In this document: positions 19,655 through 29,933 of the stretch, piece by piece
Layout of the letters: every line of letters starts with the position of its first letter
Position numbering within the stretch: position 1 is the first letter of the stretch
NCBI GenBank assembly: GCA_003584625.1
Contig: AP017647.1
Span: 1,164,603 to 1,228,602, forward strand
Length of the DNA: 64,000 nt
Reading direction: 5' to 3'
Source of the DNA: Methanothermobacter sp. MT-2
GTDB lineage: Archaea > Methanobacteriota > Methanobacteria > Methanobacteriales > DSM-23052
The notes under the pieces: generated by a model
The model's database searches: none
What the model was told of the DNA's origin: nothing
The model's input: the letters and a program-made list of their open reading frames with translations, nothing else
Translations under genes and position numbers: made by a program

Positions 19655-22422
19655 GAGCGCACCTTGATATGGCCAAAATGTAGTATTTTATCGGGTTTTG
19701 GACCATCTCCATAAATGAATTTAATAATGTCTTCATGACGTTTAATAATGGCTTTTCTTTTAAGTTTGAGGTTTGCGGTTAGATCAGCTCCTATCGCAAG
19801 GTCTTCATTTAAAAGGACCCATTTTTTGATCTCTTCTGGATGGGATAGTCTGGTATTTATCTTTTCAATGTTGTTATCTATATTTAGATTTATTTCTGTT
19901 TTTTCAGCCCATAAAAGCGCGCTACAGTAGGGTTTTCCATTACCGATTACCATGGCTTCTTTGATTCCTGGGATGTTTTTGAGCATTCCCTCATTTTTTA
20001 GTGGACTTATCGTTTTCCCATAAGAGTTGATTATAACTTCCTTTTTCCGGCCAGTGATTACAAGAGCTCCCTTTGGGGTTATGTGGCCGATGTCGCCGGT
20101 GGGGAGCCACCCATTTTTAAAGATATGATTTGAGTCGCTTTTATAGTAGCCTGGAGTTACTTGCGGTCCTTTTACCATTATTTCACCGTCTGAAGCTATT
20201 TTGATTTCTGTGGATGGTAGGGGTTCGCCTACTGTCCCTATTCTGTTTTTTCCTGGTCTGTTAATTGTTACGAGGGGTGCTTCAGTTAATCCATATGCAT
20301 TGTGGATTTCAATACCAGTTTCATGGTAGGATTGGAGTAGATCATCGTTTATTGGTGCGGAGCCAACAATTAGTTGGGCGCATTTATCTAAGCCAGTTTT
20401 TTTGAGAATTTCTCTTTTAATTAGTTTTTTTAAGACTTTTTTGAGTATCCCCTTTGAATTGAGGTATATTCTTCCTGTTCTTGACTTTTGTAGGTTGCAC
20501 CATACTTTTTCATAAAATCTGGGCACTGAAAAGAATATGTTAGGTTTTACTTTCCGGAGAGCTTTTACAAGGTCTTTGAAGTTTTCAAGGAAGTAGATTT
20601 TCAAGGAGGTGGGGGCGTAGTATGGTGAATATGTGCCGAATATGCCCTCGACAACATGGTTCATGGGTAAAAATGATAGATAAGATACTTCTTTGATTTT
20701 GTGTTTCCATGGGGGCATTGATGCAATGAATTCTGCCATCCATCTTAGATTTCCATGAGTAAATATGACTCCTTGTGGTTTTCCTGTTGTCCCGGAAGTA
20801 TAACGTATAGTAGCAATGTCATTAAAATTTAAAGGAACGTCTATGATTTCTCTCGTTTCACCAATTTTAAGGAACTTTTCCCATGAAATAGCATTTGGAT
20901 GGTCATTAATATTCTTATCATAGAATGATATGATTGGAATTTGTATTTCAAGTTTTTTAAGGTCTTTTAAAAGTCTTGGGGTGCCTGCGAAAAGTATTTT
21001 CGCGCAACTGTCATCTAATATTTCCCTGATTTCATCCAGGGGACTTGTATAATAGATTGGGACGCTTATGGCGCCTGCAAGGCCAATTGCAATATCCAAT
21101 ATAAAGTATTTTGTGCTGTTGAAACCTACTATTAATATTTTGTCACCTTTACGGATCCCCATTGCCTGAAGAGATTTTAAAGCTTTGATTATACTTTTAT
21201 GGATATCTGCCGCGCTAAACCTTTTAATTTCGCCTTTGGTAATGTCATAATAGGTAATGGGCATGCTTCTACCTTTTAACCTGAATAGGGCTTGTTCATG
21301 GACTGTACGGTCGGACCTGTGTAAAAATCCATGATAGATAGCGAATTCAAGGATTTTAGGCAGAAAATCATGCCAGTCATGTTTATAGGGTCCAAGTATT
21401 TCTTCAGTGTTATCCCTCTGATATTCTCTGTTTTCATTAAAATAAGGGGAGAGAATGTTCATGGTTTCTAGTAATTTGGCTGTTCTTTTTCCAAATAAAG
21501 GGCTAAGAGATGAAATTTTTCGGATGACTGAAGTGCTTAATGGTATGTAAATGGGATCATTAGGCCTAAACTTAAGGTTTTCATATGACCATGCTTTAAC
21601 AAATTTTATAAGTTCTTTTACAGTAGGAAGAGATTTGCTCGGCGCTGTTAAATGGAAAGTTTTATTTATTGCTCTTGAATCAAAATTCAAATTTACAACA
21701 GCATCTGCAACATAGTCTACAGGCACTAGATTAATTTTCATTGATGGAGAAACTGGAACTATTGGTAATTGCCCCTTTAAATAAAGCTTTAATAGTACAT
21801 ATATTGTGTTAAATGTTTTAACATATCCTGTGGAAGAATCACCCACAATCATGCTCGGACGAAAAATAGACACATCAAATCTTGATTTTCTTACTTCAAT
21901 TTCGCTTTCAAATTTAGTCCTCTCATAATTACTTAAAAAACCATGCTTTGATGTTAAATTATCCTCCTCTATAACACCCATTTTGGCCCCGGCAACATAA
22001 GCCGTGGATATGTGGGAAAAACGTTCCAGTCCATGGTCTTCATGGATTAATTGGGCCAATTTTAATAGGTTTTGAGTTCCTTGTACATTTGTTTTTTGGA
22101 GTTCTTTCAATGAAGCTTTGAGTCTCCAATCCGCGGCAGCGTGAATTATGTGAGTAACATTCTTAACAAGCTTCTCATATTCCTTTTTTTCCAGACCAAG
22201 ATTTTTCTCTGAAATATCCCCATTTAACACATGGATTCTGCCACCTATTTCCCCTAAAAGTCTTGGGAATTCCCACCATGCCCTATACAACCTGTTGGTA
22301 GCATCGTCTTTATTCTTGGCCCTTATTAAAACCATGATTTTATGTTTGCGCCGTTTAATGAGTCTTAGGGCAATTTGAGTTCCTAAAAAACCATTTGCAC
22401 CAGTTAACAATATGAGTTTCAT
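19651..22422 (-). CDS. Fusion of thioester-reductase-like SDR and acyl-adenylate ligase
   Basis: A 923-residue fusion. Residues 1 to about 365 form an extended SDR/thioester-reductase-like domain: TGANGFLG at 7-14 binds NAD(P), and Y166/K170 form the catalytic YxxxK. From about 375 on there is an acyl-CoA-synthetase-like adenylating domain: YTSGTTGKPQG at 541-551, YGLTEA at 710-715, TGDIG at 775-779 and GRKKEVII at 791-798, with a lysine-rich LKLKRK near the end. In carboxylate reductases the order is ligase, carrier, reductase; here it is reversed and no carrier domain is visible. It may activate and reduce a long-chain acid, or act on two separate substrates. Confidence 0.85.
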   Translation of the reverse strand: MKLILLTGANGFLGTQIALRLIKRRKHKIMVLIRAKNKDDATNRLYRAWWEFPRLLGEIGGRIHVLNGDISEKNLGLEKKEYEKLVKNVTHIIHAAADWRLKASLKELQKTNVQGTQNLLKLAQLIHEDHGLERFSHISTAYVAGAKMGVIEEDNLTSKHGFLSNYERTKFESEIEVRKSRFDVSIFRPSMIVGDSSTGYVKTFNTIYVLLKLYLKGQLPIVPVSPSMKINLVPVDYVADAVVNLNFDSRAINKTFHLTAPSKSLPTVKELIKFVKAWSYENLKFRPNDPIYIPLSTSVIRKISSLSPLFGKRTAKLLETMNILSPYFNENREYQRDNTEEILGPYKHDWHDFLPKILEFAIYHGFLHRSDRTVHEQALFRLKGRSMPITYYDITKGEIKRFSAADIHKSIIKALKSLQAMGIRKGDKILIVGFNSTKYFILDIAIGLAGAISVPIYYTSPLDEIREILDDSCAKILFAGTPRLLKDLKKLEIQIPIISFYDKNINDHPNAISWEKFLKIGETREIIDVPLNFNDIATIRYTSGTTGKPQGVIFTHGNLRWMAEFIASMPPWKHKIKEVSYLSFLPMNHVVEGIFGTYSPYYAPTSLKIYFLENFKDLVKALRKVKPNIFFSVPRFYEKVWCNLQKSRTGRIYLNSKGILKKVLKKLIKREILKKTGLDKCAQLIVGSAPINDDLLQSYHETGIEIHNAYGLTEAPLVTINRPGKNRIGTVGEPLPSTEIKIASDGEIMVKGPQVTPGYYKSDSNHIFKNGWLPTGDIGHITPKGALVITGRKKEVIINSYGKTISPLKNEGMLKNIPGIKEAMVIGNGKPYCSALLWAEKTEINLNIDNNIEKINTRLSHPEEIKKWVLLNEDLAIGADLTANLKLKRKAIIKRHEDIIKFIYGDGPKPDKILHFGHIKVRS

Positions 22423-23651
22423 CTTTCCACTCTCCAGCCTCTTTCCTGGAGAAAATCTTTAAGTATCTTCGGGTTTCTGCTGGCACGATTAAAATGTTCA
22501 ACAAATCCCCATTTTAATGTCCTTTCTTGCATTTTAGGATTTTCAAGCAATTCATCAACCCTTTTACTCAGATTATGCCAGAGTTCTGATGAAAGGCTGT
22601 CCAAAAGATAATCTTTTAGTCTCATTTCCATGTAAAGTCCTTTAAGACGAGTATCATGTCCTATTGCTATTTGGGGGATTAAAGCCTCAATTGACAAAAC
22701 TGAAGCATGGTAACGGGAGGTTATGAGAAGTTCAAGGCCTCTGAGGATGTTTGTCATCTGGGAAGCGTTATATTCTTTTGATAAGAATATTTTTACCATT
22801 TCAGGATTTTCCATTTTATCTTTTATGCTTCTTGCCATTGGCTCGTCCAGTTCTTCCATGCAAATTAAAGCTATCCTCTTATCATGTTTTCTGATTATCC
22901 TATCAGCTTCTTGAGCCCATTTGAGAGCTAGTTGTTCGCTTCCTTGGATTCTTTCTTTTGAGCGGGAATAATAATAAGGCCACCTGTACAAGTTTTCTTT
23001 TTTACCCCATGGTCGTATTACTACTGGCCATAGATAAAAATCGACTGGCGCTAAACCTACCACTCCTTGATTTGGATTTGGCCAGATTTCCTCTAGAATG
23101 TTAGTATCTTCTTTTTCTGTTTTGAATGTGAATGCGCAGTCAGCTGTAGTTTCAATGGGTGCTTTGACTCCTATTTTTTCGAGTCTGCTCGCTGCTAGTC
23201 TTGCTCTTGTTAAAATTAGACTTGTATTGCTGGCTTCTCGTCTAACCAAAAACTTGTTTAAAGATGACAGGTGTCCGGCATCTACTGCATAGGCAATACT
23301 TGGTTTTTTAAAATTATAAGCACATCTTGTAGCCCATAAAAAGGCCCAGAGAAGTGCTGAAGTCCATGTGTCCATGTAGCAGCTTCCTTCAACTAATAAG
23401 AGAATGTCATGTTCTTTAACCAGCCTTCTTATATCAAAAAAGAATATAGGGGATATAGGGACAATTTTTAAAAATTTGTCTTCTTTAAGATAACGTCTCA
23501 AGTTTGCCTCATTTAATGTTGGGATAGTAATCGGTACCTTAGAGCCCACATTTGTCCTTATGTCATCTATTATGGAAAGCAGCCTTGCTTCAGAACCAGT
23601 GTTATTGGCACCATTATAGCCAGCTAAAAGAATTCTCGGAAAACATTTCAT
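22419..23651 (-). CDS. Polysaccharide pyruvyl transferase family protein
   Basis: About 410 residues. N-terminal ILLAGYNGANNTGSEARLL matches the GxxNxGD/SE opening of the family, and C-terminal LLITSRYHASVLSIEALIPQIAIGHD matches the conserved TxRYHA...P site. These enzymes transfer pyruvate ketals to sugars or cell-wall polymers. It is the first gene of a four-gene unit in which all junctions are ATGA overlaps. I chose the ATG at 23649-23651; a GTG five codons upstream is the alternative. A glycan-bound or lipid-linked substrate is inference. Confidence 0.75.
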   Translation of the reverse strand: MKCFPRILLAGYNGANNTGSEARLLSIIDDIRTNVGSKVPITIPTLNEANLRRYLKEDKFLKIVPISPIFFFDIRRLVKEHDILLLVEGSCYMDTWTSALLWAFLWATRCAYNFKKPSIAYAVDAGHLSSLNKFLVRREASNTSLILTRARLAASRLEKIGVKAPIETTADCAFTFKTEKEDTNILEEIWPNPNQGVVGLAPVDFYLWPVVIRPWGKKENLYRWPYYYSRSKERIQGSEQLALKWAQEADRIIRKHDKRIALICMEELDEPMARSIKDKMENPEMVKIFLSKEYNASQMTNILRGLELLITSRYHASVLSIEALIPQIAIGHDTRLKGLYMEMRLKDYLLDSLSSELWHNLSKRVDELLENPKMQERTLKWGFVEHFNRASRNPKILKDFLQERGWRVER

Positions 23652-23742
23652 GGGATAAATTTCCACTACAAATTTTTACAAGTTATATTTCTCTTTTTTA
23701 TTATTTATCTTTTTTCACCACCTCAAATGAATAGGATGAAAA

Positions 23743-24417
23743 TCAGAAAAAGGTGTGCATAATGATATATCCTGCGCATATGATCCATATTATTATTAGA
23801 AAGCCGCCAAGGCCTTTTTTAAATGTTCTGGTTGAGAATGGTCTTAAAAATTTAACCCCACTAGGCGTATATAAATCAAGGATAACATGACTTACAAATC
23901 CTAGTAAAAACGGCCCCATAATATTATAAAGGTTCAAACCAGGAAATGGCGTGAATAAAACTCCAAAAACGCCCATAAGCGTGAATGGAATCAAAATTTT
24001 CTTGTTAACGAACAATAATCCTAGGAAGACCAATATCAATGCCAAGGCTTCTCTTTCTTTGGCTCCAAAGGTCCTGAAAAAAAAGTAAGAACTTACAACA
24101 AGAAGCATGAACAAAATCGATAAAACAAAGATGCCAAGTATCGAATGACTAAAACCCCTATGCCTCGAAAAATAAAAGATCAGCGCCAACACTATCAAAA
24201 TAACCCCAATAAGATATGGTAGGCCAAGTAAATAGAAAATCGGAGTTATTATAAGTCCACTCAAGAACATGATTAAAACCCTTCTCCCCTTGATTGGATG
24301 ATCAAAATCTAGGATTGAAGAGCCTAAAACTCCAAGTGCAAGGGCAAATATGTTCTGAAAAAAGAAAGGTAGAGTGAAAAGTAAGGCAAATATTACATGT
24401 TTTTTATAGGAGGACAT
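23743..24417 (-). CDS. Membrane metal-dependent hydrolase, DUF457/YdjM-like
   Basis: About 224 residues with six to seven hydrophobic helices. The family's polar sites are visible: LDFDHP, RHRGFSHS and GFVSHVILDLYTPSGVKFLRPFS. These histidines and aspartates are thought to bind metal in the membrane-bound hydrolase family. The substrate is unknown. The start is probably the ATG at 24415-24417. It follows the deacylase-like gene by 8 bp and may share its transcript. Confidence 0.78.
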   Translation of the reverse strand: MSSYKKHVIFALLFTLPFFFQNIFALALGVLGSSILDFDHPIKGRRVLIMFLSGLIITPIFYLLGLPYLIGVILIVLALIFYFSRHRGFSHSILGIFVLSILFMLLVVSSYFFFRTFGAKEREALALILVFLGLLFVNKKILIPFTLMGVFGVLFTPFPGLNLYNIMGPFLLGFVSHVILDLYTPSGVKFLRPFSTRTFKKGLGGFLIIIWIICAGYIIMHTFF

Positions 24418-24425
24418 GCATATCA

Positions 24426-25148
24426 CTAGATTACATTGAAATATTTAAGGAAAATCTTCATTTGAAGGAGCGATCTTTCAAGGCTTCCAGGATTTAGCGA
24501 CCCATTCTTTGATACGACCTCACAAGTAACGGCGCCTACACCACCAAGGTTGCATTCATCCTCAAGAGCTCCTTTATAATGCGAAGCCGCACTTTCATAA
24601 CATATAACATCTGATGAACTCCTTCTACTTATATACTTTGCTATCAGATAACTTCTCCTACAAGGACTCTTAGAACAGAATATGCTCTCTCTCCCAGGAT
24701 TACTCCGCGGAGCCGTTGAATGAAAATCTCCAATAGCATCCACACCTAAACCAAGCGCCATTTTAAATATTGTATTTGTCACAGAACCCGGAGCATGAGA
24801 AGAACGGTTAAGATCAACACCCTTAAACCAACGAATATTATTCATGGTCGACCAAGGCGCGGCAAAAGGTATAACATAAACAGTGCCATGAATATCCAAA
24901 GAACCAAGAAACTTTATAAGTTCAAGACTTGCAAGTTGCGGCGGAATCTCATTACCATGAACACCCGCAGTTACCATTACACAAGGCCTACCCCCTCCTA
25001 ACTTGACGAGGGGCGTGCCCATCCTAGAACACTCAAACAAACCCCTAAAAGATGGGTTATCCCTAATATACCCTTTCATAATAGCATTTTTTTCCAAATA
25101 GCCGCCCGAACCCTTATATATGATCTTAATGTCTAGGGGGTTTGTCAC
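24426..25148 (-). CDS. Succinylglutamate desuccinylase/aspartoacylase family zinc hydrolase
   Basis: A 240-residue M14-like zinc enzyme. GVHGNEIPPQLASLEL carries the HxxE zinc ligands, VDLNRS the substrate-binding DxNR, and DFHST the third zinc ligand. Family members remove acyl groups from amino acids. The substrate is not evident, although argG lies next door on the other strand. The start is GTG at 25146-25148, with a G-rich site eight bases upstream. Confidence 0.85.
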   Translation of the reverse strand: MTNPLDIKIIYKGSGGYLEKNAIMKGYIRDNPSFRGLFECSRMGTPLVKLGGGRPCVMVTAGVHGNEIPPQLASLELIKFLGSLDIHGTVYVIPFAAPWSTMNNIRWFKGVDLNRSSHAPGSVTNTIFKMALGLGVDAIGDFHSTAPRSNPGRESIFCSKSPCRRSYLIAKYISRRSSSDVICYESAASHYKGALEDECNLGGVGAVTCEVVSKNGSLNPGSLERSLLQMKIFLKYFNVI

Positions 25149-25204
25149 TTATCTATCCCCCCCATTGTAGTATACAATAACTTAATAGCATATTAATATT
25201 AAAC

Positions 25205-25233
25205 TCACCCTCATACAAATATGATAAGGGTGA
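25205..25233 (+). promoter_or_regulatory. Inverted repeat covering the argG ribosome binding site
   Basis: TCACCCT (25205-25211) and AGGGTGA (25227-25233) are perfect complements separated by 15 bases, with inner CAT/ATG pairing also possible. The right arm is the Shine-Dalgarno of argG, four bases from its ATG. It may be a translational switch or a repressor operator. Confidence 0.45.
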
Positions 25234-25237
25234 TCTA

Positions 25238-26416
25238 ATGGATAAAGTTGTCCTTGCATTTAGCGGAGGTCTCGACACATCAGTATGTATCAAGCTACTC
25301 GAAGAAAAATATAACATGGAAGTTATCACAGCATGCGTGGACGTGGGGCAGCCAAGGGAAGAAATCGAAAGACCAGCCAAAATTGCAGAGGAACTTGGCA
25401 ATTATAAACATTACACAATAGATGCAAAAGAAGAATTCGCCAAAGATTACATCTTCAAGGCAATAAAAGCCAACGCATCATACGAAGGCTACCCGCTGAG
25501 CACGGCCCTTGCAAGACCACTCATAGCCACCAAGATAGTTGAAATCGCCAAAAAGGAGGGTGCATCCGCGATAGCCCATGGTTGCACCGGCAAAGGGAAT
25601 GACCAATTCAGATTCGAAGCCATTATAAGATCAATGAGCGACTGCAAGGTCATAGCACCCATAAGAGACCTTAACCTTACAAGATCTGAGGAAACAGAGT
25701 ATGCAAACTCATGTGGAATACCCCTACCCCCAAAAAAACAATATAGTATCGATGAAAACCTGTGGGGAAGAGCCATTGAAGGAGACATACTAGAAGATCC
25801 TATGGTCGAACCCCCAGAAGATGCATTCACCTGGACAAAATCGCCAGATAAAACCCCAAAGAACCCAGAAACGGTACAAATAGGATTCAAAGAGGGGATC
25901 CCCCATATGATTAATGGGGAGGAAATGGAACCTGTTGAACTTATAAGAAAAGCTAATAGTATCAGTGGGGAACATGGTATTGGTAGAGTAGATATAATAG
26001 AGGATCGTATTATTGGGATGAAAAGCCGGGAAGTCTATGAGACTCCAGCAGCCTTCCTTTTGATAGAGGCCCACAGGGCCCTTGAACAGTTAACATTAAC
26101 TAGGAATGAGCTGAAATTTGCGGATATAATGAGTGGTGTTTATTCTGAGCTTGTATATTATGGGCTTTGGCATGAGCCCCTTAGGGAGGATCTTGACAAG
26201 GCCATTGATCATATGCAACGGCGCGTCACCGGCACAGTCAATGTGAAGTTACATAAGGGTAACATGAGAATAACGGGTCGAGAATCACCCTATAGTTTAT
26301 ATAGTGAAGAGATTGTTTCATTTGAGGATAAAAGTTTTGACCAGCGGGAAATGAAGGGTATGGTTAAAAATTATGGATTACAGGCTAGGTTATATCAGAA
26401 GATGTGGAGGGAATAG
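25238..26416 (+). CDS. argG: Argininosuccinate synthase
   Basis: A 392-residue enzyme of arginine synthesis that joins citrulline and aspartate with ATP. The N-terminal AFSGGLDTS is the ATP pyrophosphatase loop, and [14 protein letters not shown] is the diagnostic argininosuccinate synthase segment. The length is normal. Its 3' end overlaps the convergent NAD(P)HX repair gene by 32 bp. Confidence 0.97.
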   Translation: MDKVVLAFSGGLDTSVCIKLLEEKYNMEVITACVDVGQPREEIERPAKIAEELGNYKHYTIDAKEEFAKDYIFKAIKANASYEGYPLSTALARPLIATKIVEIAKKEGASAIAHGCTGKGNDQFRFEAIIRSMSDCKVIAPIRDLNLTRSEETEYANSCGIPLPPKKQYSIDENLWGRAIEGDILEDPMVEPPEDAFTWTKSPDKTPKNPETVQIGFKEGIPHMINGEEMEPVELIRKANSISGEHGIGRVDIIEDRIIGMKSREVYETPAAFLLIEAHRALEQLTLTRNELKFADIMSGVYSELVYYGLWHEPLREDLDKAIDHMQRRVTGTVNVKLHKGNMRITGRESPYSLYSEEIVSFEDKSFDQREMKGMVKNYGLQARLYQKMWRE

Positions 26417-27929
26417 ACATGGCTTCTGGGATGAAATCTATCATCTCTGAGGCTGTGAAACCATACCCTTGTTTTTTTTCGGCTATTTCACCTGCTCTAC
26501 CATTTATGAATGCTGCTAGTGCGGCTGCATCCATCGCTGATAGTCCCTGAGCCCATAATGATGCTGTTATACCCGCCAGACAATCTCCAGTACCTCCCAC
26601 TGTCATTGCAGGGGTTCCTGTATTGTTTAAGCGCATTTTTTCCCTATGGAATATCATGTCAATGGGCCCTTTTAGGAGTACAACCCCATTTATGTTATTT
26701 GATATTGAATGATAGGCTGTGACCTTTTCTTTAAAGTCTTCGAATATTATTGGAGATTTTAGGGAGAAGAATTTTCTGAATTCTCCTTCATGTGGCGTTA
26801 AAATAATATTAGGATAATCTTTGATGGTGTCCTTTTTTATTAGTTTTAATCCATCAGCATCTATAACTATGGGTTTTTCCATTCCCATAATCTCTCGGAC
26901 AATAAGATTGAAGGCATCTCCTGTTTCGGGTTCTAGGCCTCCTCCGCAGCCTATTAGGATGCAATCAACCCTTTTTAACATTTCAGTTATCTTGTTTAGC
27001 ATTTTTGGGTTGATGTGATCGCCTGGAAGTCCCTTAACAATCAAGTCAGGTGAATATGATTTGATTGGGATCATAGCAGATTCTGGGCATATTATTGTCA
27101 CAAGATCGGCCCCGGCTTTAAAGGCGGCTAGACCTGCAAGGGCCGGAGCACCAGCATATTCAGCGCTTCCCCCAATTATTAAGATTTTCCCGTTTTCTCC
27201 CTTGTGACTTGAACCTTTCCTTTGGGGTAGTCTGAGAAGATCACCTGGCCCTGTGAATATTTCACATATGGATGGTATTCCTATATCAGAGACTATTATC
27301 TCTCCTGTGAATGTTGGATCAGCCATTCTGAGACCATCTTTTATTTTATGGAATGTTACTGTATAATCTGCTTCAACTGCAATATCCTCTATTTCACCTG
27401 TTTCAGGCGCAACACCACTTGGAATGTCAACTGCTACTTTAAGAGCCTTTGAATCATTTATGATTTTTATGGCAGATCTTATAGGTTCCCTTAACTTTCC
27501 TCTTATACCAGTACCTAGAATAGCATCAACTATTACAGTTGAATCCAGAGCTTTAAGCTGGGATGAGTCACTGATTATCCTAACCTTCAAGGGCGCTGGA
27601 GAGATTTTCATTTTCTCGAGGACTTCCCAGTTTCTCTTAGCTTCCTTTGATTTTATCCTTGAAGGATGGGCTAACAATATAACCTCTACTTCAAAGCCCA
27701 TATTTAGGAGGTGTCGGGCAGCCACGAAACCGTCTCCCCCGTTACCCCCAGTACCTGCAAAGATTGTTATATGTCCCCTATCTATGAGTTTACTTATCTC
27801 CTGGGCGATCGCTTTTCCAGCATTTTCCATGAGTGAAAGTCGAGGAACCCCAAGATATTCCGCATTTAAATCAGTTACCATCATGTCAATGGGCCTCATA
27901 TTATCAACATCCCAAAATGATATATTCAT
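26385..27929 (-). CDS. nnr: Bifunctional NAD(P)HX epimerase/dehydratase
   Basis: About 514 residues joining two repair activities for hydrated NAD(P)H. The N-terminal epimerase part has [17 protein letters not shown], and the C-terminal ADP- or ATP-dependent dehydratase part has [16 protein letters not shown] and [18 protein letters not shown] chose the ATG at 27927-27929 ([20 protein letters not shown]), because epimerase domains normally begin about there; a longer frame runs 22 codons further. It is divergent from the K+ channel gene and overlaps argG at its 3' end. Confidence 0.92.
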   Translation of the reverse strand: MNISFWDVDNMRPIDMMVTDLNAEYLGVPRLSLMENAGKAIAQEISKLIDRGHITIFAGTGGNGGDGFVAARHLLNMGFEVEVILLAHPSRIKSKEAKRNWEVLEKMKISPAPLKVRIISDSSQLKALDSTVIVDAILGTGIRGKLREPIRSAIKIINDSKALKVAVDIPSGVAPETGEIEDIAVEADYTVTFHKIKDGLRMADPTFTGEIIVSDIGIPSICEIFTGPGDLLRLPQRKGSSHKGENGKILIIGGSAEYAGAPALAGLAAFKAGADLVTIICPESAMIPIKSYSPDLIVKGLPGDHINPKMLNKITEMLKRVDCILIGCGGGLEPETGDAFNLIVREIMGMEKPIVIDADGLKLIKKDTIKDYPNIILTPHEGEFRKFFSLKSPIIFEDFKEKVTAYHSISNNINGVVLLKGPIDMIFHREKMRLNNTGTPAMTVGGTGDCLAGITASLWAQGLSAMDAAALAAFINGRAGEIAEKKQGYGFTASEMIDFIPEAMSIPSTSSDIT

Positions 27930-27986
27930 TGATAGAATATAATACCCTTTAGGGGAAATTAAGTTTTCCATGAGAGGGTTTGTCCC

Positions 27987-29933
27987 ATGCCACAAAAACC
28001 CAAAATTTCGAGATGGGAATCCGCTATTGAATATATACAGACCGTGCCACCATCCATATTCTATTATGCGATATTAGCACTCATAATATTACTAGTATAT
28101 GGTGTTGTAGGTTCTGTTTATATCATGGGCCTTGATTTTTATAATGCCATCTATTTCACTGTGATAACATTAGCAACTGTAGGTTATGGGGATATTGTAC
28201 CATATACCGTCAGTCAAAAAATTTTCAGTGTGACACTTGCACTTGGTGGTGTGGGTCTTATAGCATATGTCTTTAGTATCGGTGTGGCGGTGGTTGCCAT
28301 GACATTAGAGGAAACTATCTCGGGTGCAAAGATCCGTAGGATAATGAAATCCATGCAAAACCATTTTATACTCTGCGGTTTTGGCCGGGTCGGAACAGCC
28401 ACGTTTAAAGAACTTAAAAAGAGGAAACAAAAGGTTATAATAATCGAAAAAGACAGGGATCTTGTTGAAAAAGAGTTATGGGAGGATCCTAATATCCTAG
28501 CAATCCCAGGGAATGCTACAGATGAGGAGCTGCTAAAAGATGCGGGGATCAAAAGGGCAAGGGGTGTAATCGTAACAACCGGCGATGATGTGGATAACCT
28601 ATTCATAACACTCACCTCAAGGGAACTAAACCCTGATATATGGATAGTTACAAGGGCCAGTAAAAGAGAAAATATAAAAAGATTATACAGGGCTGGTGCC
28701 AACCGTGTCATATCCCCAGAGATAAGTGGAGGGGAAGACATTTATTTCGCGGCAATGGAACCTACAATGGTGAAGATAACAGTAAAACATGAAGTAGGGG
28801 ACATAGAAAGGGAAACAGATATTATAATAAGGAATGGTTGCACCATCGAGGACATAGAATACCATCTCCCAGAATTTAAAAGACCCCTTATACGTAAAGT
28901 TGGAGTTTCAGAGAGAAAACAATTGGAAAGGTTCCTTAAAAGCCTTGAAGAGGATGTTCATCGTCGAAATTCCCTTGAAAGAATCTATGAGTCAGTAAGC
29001 GGCATACACTCACATTGGATCTCAGGGCCTGACAAAAAAAGTATAGATAAAGTAGTGAAGGAATTAGAAGAAGAAGGGTTGCTATTAGGGGTGAACCTTT
29101 CAGAAGATGAAATAAAGAAAGTGGCGCGTAAACACGGCCGTCTCGTAGAAGTTGTAATAAAACCAGAGATGACAATAGTAGAGAACCATGACGTTGAAGA
29201 CATAAAAAGAGAGGCTGAGATCATAATAGAGAATGGTTGCACCCTCGAAGACATAGAATACTATCTGCCAGGATTCAGGGAACCTCTAAGACGAGATATT
29301 GGCGTGGATAACATGGAGGATGTTGAAAGGTTCATTGAAGCGTTGGAAAAGAACCATTCAAGGTATGAAGCCCTTGATAGGCTTTACACCCTATCAGGTG
29401 GGGGTGTGCACAGCCATCGTGTATCAGGACCCGACACCAAAAACCTTGAAAGGGTTGAAAATGAACTTAAAAGGAGCGGATTCCTCATAGGTGTTAATCT
29501 CAGTCAAAAGGAGATAAAGGAGATAATCCAAAGGTCAGGTAGAATTGCCCGGATCCTTGTAAAACATGATGTTGGAGCCCCTGATGACAAAAAGATAATA
29601 GTAAAAAATGGTGGCAGGATACTTGATTCAACACATTATCTGCCTGGTGTAAGACAGACTGTAACAAGGAAACTAAATATTAAGAATTCTGAGGATCTTA
29701 AAAGGTGTGAAAAGGAACTTGAAAATCCAGATGCTAGAAGATCCCTCACTGCACTGTATAAGATATCCCGGAATATACATTCACATACCATAGCAGCGCC
29801 CGATGTGAAGATAATCAAAAAAATAGAATCCAAACTAAAAGCTAAGGGTCTGCTTTTAGGTGTGAATCTCTCAGATGATGAGATATGGGATATAATAGAA
29901 AAAGAAATGGTTGAAAAATTTTGTATAGACTAG
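27987..29933 (+). CDS. Potassium channel with RCK domain and three C-terminal repeats
   Basis: A 648-residue channel of the MthK type with an unusual tail. Two helices flank the selectivity filter TVGYGD at 64-69. An RCK/TrkA-N domain follows, with GFGRVG at 131-136 and VISPEISGG near 241. The remainder is three repeats (about 262-385, 386-520 and 521-640), each carrying NG(C/G), a (Y/H)LPx motif, an (I/V)HSH at 341, 475 and 598, and LLGVNLS or similar. Typical MthK is about 336 residues. The repeats probably bind a ligand that gates the pore. The 3' end overlaps ftr by 4 bp. Confidence 0.87.
   Translation: MPQKPKISRWESAIEYIQTVPPSIFYYAILALIILLVYGVVGSVYIMGLDFYNAIYFTVITLATVGYGDIVPYTVSQKIFSVTLALGGVGLIAYVFSIGVAVVAMTLEETISGAKIRRIMKSMQNHFILCGFGRVGTATFKELKKRKQKVIIIEKDRDLVEKELWEDPNILAIPGNATDEELLKDAGIKRARGVIVTTGDDVDNLFITLTSRELNPDIWIVTRASKRENIKRLYRAGANRVISPEISGGEDIYFAAMEPTMVKITVKHEVGDIERETDIIIRNGCTIEDIEYHLPEFKRPLIRKVGVSERKQLERFLKSLEEDVHRRNSLERIYESVSGIHSHWISGPDKKSIDKVVKELEEEGLLLGVNLSEDEIKKVARKHGRLVEVVIKPEMTIVENHDVEDIKREAEIIIENGCTLEDIEYYLPGFREPLRRDIGVDNMEDVERFIEALEKNHSRYEALDRLYTLSGGGVHSHRVSGPDTKNLERVENELKRSGFLIGVNLSQKEIKEIIQRSGRIARILVKHDVGAPDDKKIIVKNGGRILDSTHYLPGVRQTVTRKLNIKNSEDLKRCEKELENPDARRSLTALYKISRNIHSHTIAAPDVKIIKKIESKLKAKGLLLGVNLSDDEIWDIIEKEMVEKFCID

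Noticed and set aside
27930-27995. Upstream start for the NAD(P)HX repair gene
   Set aside because: The extra codons reach across the divergent K+ channel start region and precede the conserved epimerase opening.
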